Below, in pieces: positions 1-9,883 of a stretch of 64,000 nucleotides of DNA. The DNA is from Heracleum sosnowskyi. Its lineage: Eukaryota > Streptophyta > Magnoliopsida > Apiales > Apiaceae. The translations under genes and the position numbers were made by a program. The stretch lies in assembly GCA_030848705.1 (NCBI GenBank), contig CM061245.1:38258711-38322710 (forward strand). Direction: 5' to 3'. The notes below the pieces were generated by a model. That model ran no database searches. It had not been told where the DNA came from and was given only the letters and a program-made list of their open reading frames with translations. Every line of letters begins with the position of its first letter. The first letter of the stretch is position 1.

Positions 1-456
1 ACAGTCTCCCCTCCTTAAAAGGATTCCGTCCCGGAATCACTCTGAAAACAAATGGGGATATCTTTCTAGCATCTCGCTCTCTAGCTCCCAAGTTGATTCT
101 TCCACATTATGATTCCTCCATACCACTCTGGCTAGTTTGATGACCTTGTTTCGGAGTACTTGTTCCTTTCGATCTATAATTTCTATTGGTTGCTCCACAT
201 AGGTCAAGTCTGGTTGTATGTCTACGTGCTCGTACTCTACATATGCCGGGCATCTATAGTATACTGACGTAGCATTGACACATGAACCCCGTTATGACCA
301 TTCTACAAGTTTGGGGGGTAAGGCTGGCTCGTAGGCCACCTTCCTGGCGCGTCTTAAATCTCAGATGGCCCAAAGAATATCGGGCTCACTTCCCTTTCTT
401 TTCAAATCTCATTAATTCCTTCCTTGGAGATACCTTTAGCATCACGAATCTCTAAC

Positions 457-543
457 CTCATATTCTCTATCTTGTTTGCACAGAAATACACCAACATAAA
501 CTTGTTTGCCATTCATCAACTTGCCATTTAGCTTATCAGTAGC
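457..543 (-). pseudogene. Poly(A)-binding-protein-like RRM fragment
   Basis: About 27 minus-strand codons read DKLNGKLMNGKQVYVGVFL followed by CKQDRE. This closely resembles the end of an RRM in plant poly(A)-binding proteins, where LNGMLLNDKQVxVGxFxRxQ(E/D)R is typical. Upstream sequence (about 550-640) looks like the integrase stretch RQRKYADxAR, so the PABP-like piece seems to sit inside the gypsy remnant. Whether it is a captured cDNA piece or a chance match to a decayed integrase end cannot be decided by eye. It is far too short to be functional. Confidence 0.45.
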
Positions 544-1109
544 AGTACTATCTCTATACTCGCGGGCTTAGTCCGCATACTTTCTCTGTCTGTCTTGGTT
601 GTCACTAGCCGCTTGTTGGTGAAATCTTTTGTCTTCCTAGTTTGTTGGACTAATTTGGGTTTTGTGTAAAATCTCATCCTTTAATTCCCGATCATTCGGA
701 ATCCATCTCTGTCCCATTTTAATTAAGGGTATCGGCCACCACATTGGCCTTCCCCGGATGGTAGTGTATCTCACAGTCATAATTCTAGGTCAATTCTAGC
801 CATTTCTCCATCTCACGTTATCTACTATCACGGATAACTCAAAGTCTATTCATTACATCCCATAAAAATTTGTGGGTGCATAGTCAATCCCAAAATAACC
901 TCGCTGAAAACTCGAAGTGTCTATTCCCGGTACGAATCGCAGTCTTGGGTATATCCTCGGATTTAACTTCCAACTGGTGATACCCAGTTCTTAAATAAAT
1001 TTGGAAATACACAACGTTCTTCCGCTGATCAAACAATCATTTACAAGGGTACCTATTATTTAAAGGTCCTGACAGTGGGCTGCTTGTTGGAGGTAGCCCT
1101 GTTTGAAAC

Positions 1110-1313
1110 CTACTGGCTTTCTTTTATTCTGTGTTCACAAACTCCGGAGCAAACCTCAATAATTCGGAAAAACTTGGCCTCATACTCGGTCACAGTCATG
1201 GTTTCTTGTTTTAATTCTTTAACTTTCATTTCCATCCGGGTCTCCATATATTTCCGGAAATTATTCCTGCTGCACCTCTCCCAAGTCACAATACCAGCTC
1301 CCTTTGACTCCAT
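1110..1313 (-). pseudogene. gag fragment of the gypsy remnant
   Basis: A 67-codon open stretch contains VTWERCSRNNFRKYMETRME followed by MTVTEYEAKF. This is the core of the retrotransposon Gag domain (PF03732), whose usual form is VTWxxFxxxFxxKYxP...MSVxEYExKF. It is only a fragment: neither end matches a natural Gag terminus, and no zinc knuckle follows. It lies upstream (in minus sense) of the RNase H and integrase remnants, as expected for gag-pol order. Confidence 0.7.
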
Positions 1314-1399
1314 CGTCAGTACTTATCTTGCTAACCCAGAGGTAGTGTCCATTCGTAACAACTCCTCCAAAATCTCAATTCCACTATAGGGCATCTATC

Positions 1400-1904
1400 T
1401 AACACCGTTGTCACTGGAGTTCACGGCACATCGCTATTTCTTTCACATATATCGATTGACACGCTTTCCATTATCATAATATCCTTGGGAGAATAAACCA
1501 ATTTCATTGATATGTCACTAACATTCTATTCGTCTTAGGGATTCGCTCCTGACATAGGCGATTTCGTCGCGAATCTAATTCCTATCAGCGAATTTTTGAC
1601 TTATTTGACCTGGTTGGCCTTCCCTTGAAATTCAATAAGGATAACAAAATTATGGGGCCTTGAAAAGACAGCTCCCATATCAAGGAAAACGTCACACACT
1701 GGTGATCATAAGGTTATGAGTTTTAAGGTAACCTTATGGGAGGTAAAAGAATTTACCGAGAGATCAACATGATCATAAGAACTTAGCGTTGTGTGCCTCG
1801 ATTGAGACATTACTAAAGGTAATTAGCCTTCTTGTATTTCACAACTTACAAGTGATGGCGTCCCATCAGACTTCTATCACATAGACAGAGAGTCCATGTA
1901 GCCC
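1400..1904. other. No recognisable feature
   Basis: This lies between the gypsy remnant and the accessory-ORF remnant of element A. No ORF, repeat or RNA gene could be supported. It may be leader or LTR sequence of the gypsy remnant, but no matching second copy is present in the window. Confidence 0.4.
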
Positions 1905-3822
1905 CTATAAGTATAGGGTTGTTCGTCTCAGTGGAAGTTGAAAAGTATGAAAGCAATTCGAAATCAATTTAATGATTATCGCCTTTCGACAATATTTCTC
2001 AAAGGAACACCTTGGATTAAAATTGAACAGATTCCAAAGGTGCGGTTTCCAAAGAAAATACAAAGAAAAGAATAACCAAAAAGATATTGGAACAGCAACT
2101 TTTACTACATCCTCGACAACAACCTTGCCTGTGACAGCAACATTTTCAGTGTCTTTGACAGTAGCTGAGGCTGTGACAGCATCTTCCCTGAGGTAAGATG
2201 CTCCTTGGAGATTGAACAAGGCACTAGTTGTTTCACTTTCTGGCAGAGTTGTACCTTGTTCTAGCTCAGTGTTTGGAGGAGTGGTGTCCATCTCACTTTG
2301 AGAAATGGGTTCTTGTGAACCACTAGATGGGGGCTCATCCATGATTGGAGATGGATGATCAAAACCTGAATGGTTGGGACTGTCCCCCTCTCTAGGTTGT
2401 GGAGAAGAAACAAAAAAATGAGTAGGGAAGGAAGAAGGTGAAAGTGGAGAAGAGAATATTGCCTGCTCCACAGAGTGAACTTGTGAAGCATTAATTGTGG
2501 AGGTGAAATCATCACTGTGCCCTGACTCCATGTGTGTTTCTACAAGTGGAGGTTCCTCATGAGGTGAGGCATGAGGTTGTGCAAACTCTGTACAGGGTGC
2601 CTTGGGAGACAGGCCAGTTTCAATAGATGTCCCTTGTTCAGAAGGAACATCTAGGGAGGTGTTTGATGCCCTATTTTCCTCTACAGTCTTTTGGGAGACT
2701 ACATGGTGGCTGACAGTGGTTTTGGTCCTCTTAGCTCTCTTCTTCTTAGGCTCAAGAGGAACCACTGTGGGTTCTGTGTGACTACCTTCCTTATTTGATG
2801 CACTAGGTGCAGGAACTCCCTCATGACTCTCAGAACTACCACCAACACCAGTGTCTAGGGGTCTTTTCTGGATTCTTGCAAAGCTTGTCTCTGTACTTTG
2901 GGAAGTCTAGAGAACCTAGGCTGAATGTATGGTGTAGAATGTGGGTTAGCTGAATTTGGGTATAATCCAGCCTCATCCTCAAGAGTGAAGGTTTCATACC
3001 CAGAGGGCAATGGAAAATCAAGGTTAGGCACTTGATCAACCATGTGTTTGGTGAAGCAAAGTGGAATGTGTGCATTTAAATTCTGTGAAGTGAGAGTTGT
3101 GTGTGTGTTTCATTTCAAAACATTGCAGACCTTTGTGCGAGGAGCATCTTCATCAAAATCACATAGAGAATTAAGACACATCATAAGAAAGTGAGGATAG
3201 AGAGATACCTTCTTACCTATGGCAGCCTGAGGTGTGCCATGAGTAGCTTTCCAACATCCACCTTGTAGCCATGGACAAGAGAATGAGTTAGTTTCTTGAT
3301 GTAAGTGGGAATTCCATTCCAACCAGTGGTCTTTGTGGAGAACACCTTCACCATGGCATCAAGAATCATGCTCCATTCCTTTCTCAAATACTTCCTGTCC
3401 ATTTCACCAGAGGGGTACCACTTAGTTGTACCATCTTCGAGAATTGGTCCTGAATACCCAATTTTCAAAAAGAGCTTCTTTAAGGTTTCATCACTTGCAA
3501 GCTCAGTGTAGGTTTTTCATGGTTCAAGTACAATTCCCAAAGCTTCATTGATTCCTTGAATAGTGAGAGTGTAATTGTGCTCTTTGATTTTGAATTTGAT
3601 GGTGGCATTGTCTCCATCTCCCTGAGCAACAGCTGATTCCCAGAAGTTTTCAATCCTTTCTAGGTCTAGAACAGGAGTTGAAGTGATAGCATACCCAAGA
3701 TAGGACTTATTCAAGAAAGAAACAAGTCCTTTGAAGTCTTCATCGGCATCATTTGTTGAATAGATACTAGCAAAGTTAGTCTGAGAAATTGATTGTTTAG
3801 GAGCCATTGTTGGTAATTGCAA
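1905..3822 (-). pseudogene. Accessory ORF remnant (plant transposon-protein family), N-terminal part
   Basis: Broken into pieces at about 3517-3822, 3217-3468, 3110-3240, 2836-3075 and 1905-2765, all minus. The start is at MAPKQSISQTNFASIYST. Two segments align with the large ORF at 59280-64000: (E)NFWESAV...INEALGI matches GFWRTAL...INEALGF, and KYLRKEWSMILDAMVKVFST with TGW matches KFVRREWSFLFDALQKVFLC with TGW. A Ser/Pro/Thr-rich tail with PKKKRAKR follows, as in the other copy. The family appears to be the domain known as 'putative plant transposon protein' (PF20167); that name is recalled, not searched. Function is unknown. From about 2100 downwards the match ends, so the rest is deleted or replaced. 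Confidence 0.65.
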
Positions 3823-4538
3823 GAAGAAAGAAGAAAGTGAGTGAGTTTATGGAGTAGAGAAGAAAAGTAGAGAAGAAAAGTAGAGAAGAAAGTTGTTTTG
3901 CTTTATGGTTGCTTTGTGTCAGTTTTGATTTTGTCTTATTAATTGTTGAATAAAGAGAGTAGCTCAAGCGTTATGCTGAAAAAAGGGATAATTGGAATCG
4001 TGCTACTACCCAGTAACTCCACCACGTGGGTTACTTCCTTTATTTACTGTCTACATGGAGGTTGAATTAACAATTGTAACGGTCCACTACTTTTGACAGT
4101 AACTTGTGCGCTGAAACAAACTGTCAGTGACATTTGGTGTGATGACAGTAGGTTTGTCTTGACAGTAGCTTTGTCGCGAAAAACTTACTGTCATCGTTAA
4201 GTACTTTAATGACCGTATCTTTTAAAACTCTTGACATAATGTTATTCACTGATGTCAAGAAACTAACTGTCATGAATTTCTGTGACAGTTACCTTTCTTG
4301 ATGACAGTAACATTTGCGGAAAATAATAACTTTCAAGGATTTTAACAGATCTTTTCATTAATTTACCTAACTCAATAATCACCATTTACACATATTCAAT
4401 TCAATTAATAATCTGTATTCATGCACAGTTGAGTAATCAATCAATAAACACAGATACATACCACACAAAACAAGAAGCATGAAAGAGAATGGGACCAGTT
4501 TTATTAATAAAGTCATCTTAACAATAGGAAATTACAAA
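3823..4538. other. Non-coding part of element A with TGACAGT-type motifs
   Basis: No ORF. Between about 4080 and 4320 the words TGACAGT, CTGTCA and ACTGTCAT recur roughly ten times in both orientations, for example at 4095-4105, 4140-4150, 4160-4167, 4184-4192, 4264-4273, 4283-4290 and 4300-4308. The same words recur in the 5' LTR of this element (about 10430-10850) and at 5115-5170. A short purine run with three near-copies of AGTAGAGAAGAAA lies at 3851-3892, just upstream of the accessory ORF start. Confidence 0.5.
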
Positions 4539-4802
4539 TTAGGATTTCATGATTTTATCAACTAATCCTAGAACTTCCGAACGAGTTTCTTCTTCAGTGC
4601 TTCCTTCCTGCTTGAGGAGCACTTGGAGTTCTTTCTCTTGAACTTGCCATTTAGCCTCTTCAGTGGCCTTGGCAACAGCTTCTTTCTCTTCTTCCTCGAC
4701 GAGGATGTCATCCAACTGATCGAACGGTGATTCCACAACTTCTTTATGTGGAGAACCACACTGAATCTTGGGCCTAAACTCGATTCTTACCTTATTTTCC
4801 AT
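4539..4802 (-). pseudogene. Short Glu/Lys-rich ORF resembling the C-terminus of the accessory ORF
   Basis: 87 codons begin MENKVRIEFRP and continue as a Glu/Lys-rich stretch ending LVDKIMKS. The C-terminus of the large ORF at 59280 has KIRMEFLDSY followed by a similar acidic helical tail, so this may be the tail end of the same protein family. If so, it lies upstream of the N-terminal part (3822), which means the element is rearranged or two copies are joined. The similarity is weak and composition-driven. It could also be an unrelated small ORF. Confidence 0.35.
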
Positions 4803-5204
4803 TTTACCTTTTTCAGAATGTGAGACTAATATGGCCTATGGTTCATTTTATAGGCATACTAGGTGAATGGTAAGGTAAACAGTCAACAGTTTAGAGTACC
4901 CATACAACTACCACAGATAGTAATTAAGAGTTATGTCCTCCACTGAACCAACAATTAACACATTCATAACCAGTCAGTACTATTCTTTTGACCAATTTCT
5001 CAAATTTAGAAAACATTTAAGTTAATGGCACACAAAGTCTAAATATCAACAGACAGACTAGCACAAAATTCAATTTAGCAAAGTCAGAGCAAATATGTTG
5101 TCTAAAAGAATAAAGACTATGTGGACAGTAACTTCTCATGACAGCAACTTGGAGGTTACTGTCACAAGCTGCATGCAGAATTTGAAAATGTAAAAACTAG
5201 TAAG
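4803..5204. other. Spacer downstream of pol in element A
   Basis: No ORF supported. Three to four copies of the element's GACAGTAAC/GTTACTGTC word lie at about 5115-5170. The sequence otherwise looks like untranslated region between the pol stop (near 5205) and the short ORF at 4802. Confidence 0.4.
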
Positions 5205-7188
5205 TTAACATACCAGATTAAGCATTCCCAATTCACTTACCAACCTGTTAAAGGTGGCTTCATCCAATGGCTTAGTGAAGATGTCTGCAAGTTGCTTTTC
5301 TGTTGGGACATAGATCAGTTTCACAGTTCCTCTTTCAACATGCTCTCTTATGAAATGATGTCTGATATCAATGTGCTTTGTCCAGAGTGTTGAACAGGAT
5401 TGTCTGAGATGGCTATGGCACTAGTGTTGTCACAGTAGATAGGAATGTTGTTCAACACTAGTCCATAATCCAACAGCTGATTCTTCATCCACAGAATTTG
5501 TGCACAGCAACTTCCAACTGCAATGTATTCAGCTTCTGCAGTTGATGTAGTTACTGAATGTTGCCTCTTGCTAAACCATGACACCAATCTTCCACCAAGA
5601 AATTGACAGCTTCCTATAGTGCTTTTTCTGTCAATTCTACATCCAACATAGTCTGAATCAGAATACCCAACTAGCTCAAATCCAGTATTTTAAGGATACC
5701 AAAGGCCTAGATTAGGAGTGCCCTTTAGATACCTAAAAATCCTCTTGATAGCAACCAAGTACGACTCATTTGGATCAGCTTGAAATCTTGCACAGAGACA
5801 TGTAGCAAACATTATGTCTGGTTTGCTAGCAGTTAAATAGAGCAGTGATCCTACCATGCCTCTATAAGCACTAGAGTCCACTGTCTTTCCCTTGGGGTCA
5901 AGATCCAGATTTGTTGATGTAGAGATGGGAGTCTTGGCAGGTGATGAATCTTCTAGGTTGAACTTTTTGAGAAGTTCCTTCACATATTTAGCTTGACATA
6001 TGAAGATTCCATCAACTTGTTGAAGAACTTGTAGACCAAGGAAGAAAGACAGTTCTCCCATCATGTTCATCTCATACTTGTTTCTCATTAGAGATGAGAA
6101 CTTCTCACACAGTTTTTCATTTGTGGATCCAAAAATAATGTCATCAACATAGATTTGAACCAGAATGATGTCCTTGCCATGATGCTTGTAGAACAGAGTT
6201 TTATCTACTACACCTCTAGTAAACTGATTTTCCAAAAGAAAGGTGGAGAGTGTATCATACTAGGCTCTGGGAGCTTGCTTTAATCCATAGAGTGCTTTGA
6301 ATAGTTTGTATACAAAATTATACAATTCAGCATCTTCAAATCCATGTGGTTGTTCAACATACACTTCTTCCTCCAACTCTCTATTAAGAAAGGCACTTTT
6401 GACATCCATTTGGAACACCTTGAAGTTATAGTGTGCAGCAAAGGCTAGAAAGATTCTTATTGCTTCAAGTCTGGCAACAGGTACAAATGTCTCATCATAA
6501 TCTATTCCTTCCTGTTGACAGTAACCTTTTGCTACTAGCCTTGCTTTGTTTCTTGTCACCATTCCATTCTCATCCAATTTGTTCCTAAAGACCCACTTTG
6601 TCTCAATGACTGATTTTCCTTTAGGTCTTGGAACCAACTTCCATACATTGTTTCTATCAAACTGGTTGAGTTCTTCTTGCATAGCAATCACCCAATTAGA
6701 ATCCAACAATGCTTCATCAATTGCTTTTGGTTCCATTTGAGACTGGAAACATGAGAACATGCTGTCAGCAGAGACATTGTTCCTTTTTCTTACCCCTGAG
6801 GAAGGATTTCCAATGATTAGATCATTAGTGTGATCCTTGTTCCACTTTGTTGTCCTGGGCAAGCTACTGTTTTGATATGGTGGATTAGCTCCAGTTTGAG
6901 GAGATGAATCTTCACCAGTGTAGTTGTCTCCACCATGCTCTTCATTATCTCCAGAGTCACCATCATTTTAAAGATTAGTTGACATGGTCTGTGACTGGGC
7001 TGGAGTTTGATCAACATCATTAGCATTGACAGCATCTTTCTCAATATCAACAGTTTGAGTGTAGATGGGTTCTTCATCAATAATTTCCTCTTCTTCCAAG
7101 TATCCTTGATTTTCAAACCTAAAGGTTTGCATTTGACCATCTTCATGCAGTCCTGGGAACTTGGTTTCATCATATGTGACATTCACAC
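5205..7188 (-). pseudogene. copia RT and RNase H part of pol, interrupted
   Basis: Reverse transcriptase (RVT_2) and RNase H of element A. The minus-strand translation shows WVFRNKLDENG...VARLEAIRIFLAFAA, QMDVKSAFLN and FVYKLFKALYGLKQAPRA, then a stop where W is expected (near 6257), then QIYVDDIIFGSTN with the catalytic YVDD. RNase H follows with VGYSDSDYVGC, TAEAEYIAVGSCCAQ and a C-terminal end GMLNLVC at about 5207. A second stop lies near 5688, and a frameshift falls in NPVQHS near 5400. The upstream end joins the integrase exactly across the solo LTR (ESV|NVTYDETKFPG). It once encoded cDNA synthesis for element A and cannot now make a full protein. Confidence 0.85.
7184..7188. repeat. 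Target site duplication CACAC of the solo LTR (left)
   Basis: CACAC here and at 8189-8193 flank the solo LTR directly. Five base pairs is the normal copia duplication size. Confidence 0.85.
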
Positions 7189-8188
7189 TGTTAGGAACTA
7201 TGTTGTTTCTTGATGATAACCAAATTAACTTAGTAAAAATTATACAAGTAAACGTAGCCATCAACGGATAGTTTGTCATTGCAGTATCCGTAGATGGGTA
7301 GCTTATCTACGGATAAGACCAAATGTAACATGCTTGTGTATTTCTGATGTTGAAGTTGAAGTAGTCTTGATAGGTTAATTGAGTCATGTTGACTATCAAT
7401 AGATATGTAGAATAGGGAGGCGAATTGTATATAGTCGATGCCTTGTAATTCTGCATACATGAAATTGACTGTCTGCGGATAGCTTGACTAGCCTTCTACG
7501 GATATGGACATTGTACTGTCTACGGATAGCAGTACTGGTTGATCAAGAATCTATCAACGGATACAACTCAGATAGCTTCTACAGATACTCTCTGTACTTG
7601 TGAAAAGGACATCGATGTCAGAGCACATGGGTTGACAGACTACACAGAGCATGGAAGCCAGTATTTCTGGAAAGGTGAAAAGAAGAAAGAAGCATTCTGT
7701 TTGCATGGTCCAAGGTAGCATTTCCTTAAAAGACAGCCAGCCAAGAAGGGCAAGCTACAAACACGGATCATTGTTCAGGATGGAGAAACAAGGATTCTGA
7801 ACACATGTACTTTTTGTATTATTAGCTGTTCAAGTATCTTTGTAAACTTGGGTTATATAACCAAGTTGTAGCATAACTCTAGAAATCAAGAAATCAGGTT
7901 TTAGCAATTTAGAGAGCACAAAGCAGTATCCTTGTAAATTGTTGAAGCTAGAGTTGTGTATTTGCAGCTGTGTGTTTATTCGTAAACATCACAGAGATTT
8001 CTTCAAATAAAAATCTCTCATGTGGACAAAAACAATCCACCTGAATTTTTAATTCTTGTATCATCTTATTTGTGTTTCTGTTTTTGTTTTTGCTTTTCAT
8101 ATTTTCACTGTCAAGAACGAAAAGTTTTCAAAGATTGTATTCAACCCCCACCCCTTCTACAATCTTGGTTCAGTGTCTGGGAATAACA
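7189..8188 (+). mobile_element. Solo LTR (1000 bp) inserted in element A pol
   Basis: Starts TGTTAGGAAC and ends GGAATAACA. It is flanked on both sides by the 5-bp direct repeat CACAC (7184-7188 and 8189-8193). Removing it and one CACAC restores the integrase reading EESV-NVTYDE, so the borders are exact. The end near 8140-8165 (TTCAACCCCCACCCCTTCTA) is the reverse complement of the conserved inner LTR end of elements A and B, so this LTR belongs to the same group but is oriented plus, opposite to its host. A TATA-like TTATATAA lies at 7852-7860. U3 carries about eight copies of a TCTACGGATA-like word. No internal region remains, the usual result of LTR-LTR recombination. Confidence 0.9.
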
Positions 8189-9103
8189 CACACTTTCTTC
8201 AATGATTCTATGTTCTAAGACATAAACTCTGTAAGTAGTCCTTTCTATCCCATATCCCATGAAAATGCCTTCATAAGATTTAGCATCAAACTTTCCTTTT
8301 CTTTCATGGTTGTCTCTCATCATGAAGCATTTACTCCCAAATACATGAAAGTATTTGACAGTAGGTTTCTTTTTAGTCAACAAATGGTAAGGAGTGCTTC
8401 CATGAGTCTTGTTGATAATGGTTGTGTTCTGTGTATAGCAAGCCGTGTTGATTGCTTCTGCCCAGAAGTATGTTGGCAATTTTGCATCATGCAGCATAGT
8501 TCTAGCAGCTTCAATCAGAGTTCTGTTCTTCCTTTCTACAACACCATTTTGCTGGGGTGTCCTAGCAGCAGAGAATTGTTGGACAATGCCTTCATCCTTG
8601 CAGAAGTTTCCAAGGGAGGCATTCCTGAACTCAGTACCATTGTCACTTCTCAATATTTGAACTTTTGCATTGGGAGTTCTGTCAAGAACTCTTATGTGAT
8701 CAATAATTACTTGATCAGCTTCATCTTTTGACTCTAGAAACTTCACCCATGTGTATCTAGAGTAGTCATTTACCATCACCAATGCATATCTCTTTCTGGC
8801 TAAGGATGGAACATTTACTGGGCCAAAAAGATCCATGTGGATTAGCTTAAGTGGTTCAGTGTTGGTGTTGACTTGCTTTGACTTATGCACAGTTCTTCTC
8901 AGCTTTCCCATTTGACAGTCCTCACAAAGTCCTTCTTGACAGAATTCCTGTTGAGGTAGTCCTCTCACAAGCTCCTTCTTCATTAGCATATTCATTGTCT
9001 TGAAGTTAAGGTGGGAGAGTTTTCTGTGCCAAAGCATGCAGACATATTTGATTTGGTTGAAGGGTTTGAATTGCTTCACTTGGCTGGGTGACCTTTGGCT
9101 CAT
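8189..9103 (-). pseudogene. copia integrase of element A
   Basis: The translation begins with the pre-integrase zinc region (MLWHRKLSHLN...CQEGLCEDCQMGKL). It then has the catalytic D of LIHMDLFGP, the second D of ILRSDNGTEF and the E of QQNGVVERKNRTLIE, so the DDE triad is complete. The C-terminal part reads FHVFGSKCFMMRDNHERKG and YEGIFMGYG and runs until it is cut by the solo LTR after ESV. Upstream it joins gag directly within 9006-9103, with overlapping frames, so zinc knuckle and protease are missing. The open frame alone could not support a functional element. Confidence 0.85.
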
Positions 9104-9842
9104 GAGCTACAAGAGCACCAGACATATTTGTCATCTTTCCTTTCAATCCACTTTGTATAGCTCTCTTCTGGAAGATTTCTAGCTCATATGATTTGAGCAC
9201 ACCATACAGTGTTTCAAGAGAAACACTTTTCAGATCTCTTCCTTCTCGGATTGCAGTAATTCTGTGTTCAAGATGCTCATGAAGAGTGAGTAAGAACTTA
9301 ACATTGAGTTCTTTCTTCTCATAGAACTTGCCATGAATCTGGAGTTCAGTGAGAAGTTTGCTAAATCTCTCAAACATAGGTGTTAGCTCTTCACCAGGTT
9401 TTGCCATGAAGGCTTCATATTGAGAAATAAGAATTTGTCTTTGATTCTCTCTGACCTCTTCACTTCCTTCACAAAGCAGCTCAATTTTGTTCCATATTTC
9501 TTTGGCTAACATGCATCCAATGACATTCCCACACATGGCTTTATCCAATATGAGAGAATCAAGTAAGATGAGTTGCAAGTAGTCATCCAGAGCCATCTTT
9601 TCTTTTTCTGGTTCTAAAAACTCTGATGGCTTCTTAGCAACCCAGTGTGCTGGAATAACAACATCATCCACCGTCGAGGCTACAATCTCTTTCTGGGGAA
9701 CAAAGGGACCATTATCCCGAATTCCTATGTATAGTGGATTCATAGCTTCGATAAACAGCAATATTTTTCTTTTCCATACATTGTAGTTTTCTTTATCAAA
9801 AGCTGGGATCTTGATACTACTTGACTTCTGTATACTCTTCAT
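9006..9842 (-). pseudogene. copia gag of element A (UBN2 type)
   Basis: Start chosen at 9842 (MKSIQKSSSIKIPAFD), 28 bases after the primer site; the open frame upstream to 9923 runs through the primer site into the LTR and is not coding. The sequence has NYNVWKRKILLFIEAMN, AKEIWNKIELLCEG and the leucine-rich FSKLLTELQIHGKFYEKKEL of plant copia Gag. It builds the virus-like particle in the family. The C-terminal zinc knuckle is absent because the frame runs into the integrase junction near 9090, so the protein is truncated. Confidence 0.8.
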
Positions 9843-9869
9843 GATCTTAGATTTGTTTATCAATCTGTT

Positions 9870-9881
9870 GCTCTGATACCA
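9870..9881 (-). promoter_or_regulatory. Primer binding site, initiator tRNA-Met (element A)
   Basis: Minus strand reads TGGTATCAGAGC, complementary to the 3' end of plant initiator tRNA-Met, two bases inside the LTR end at 9884. It fixes the element's strand and the 5' LTR position. Confidence 0.9.
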
Positions 9882-9883
9882 GT

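Larger units (their letters stand above)
1..1400 (-). mobile_element. Decayed Ty3/gypsy (chromovirus-like) remnant
   Basis: Several separate stretches read on the minus strand as pieces of one gypsy element in the expected order (gag at high, pol at low coordinates). At 1110-1313 a gag piece is open. Around 740-830 the translation gives the end of RNase H, with NYDCEIHYHPGKANVVADTL after one stop. At about 60-150 it reads RVVWRNHNVEESTWELESEM, which matches the C-terminal end of plant chromovirus integrases. Stops and frame changes are everywhere, and protease and most of RT are missing, so it is dead and internally deleted. No LTR was found. The Tekay-like lineage is a guess from the C-terminal motif. 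Confidence 0.75.

Noticed and set aside
1110..1389. Plus-strand ORF 1075-1389
   Set aside because: It is the shadow of the minus-strand gag fragment.
3823..5204. 3' LTR of element A in this stretch
   Set aside because: It shares short TGACAGT words with the 5' LTR, but I could not align longer segments or find the TG..CA ends or polypurine tract.
7184..8193. Solo LTR as an intron of the pol gene
   Set aside because: Exact 5-bp duplications and LTR ends explain it; it is oriented against pol and no splice sites are needed.
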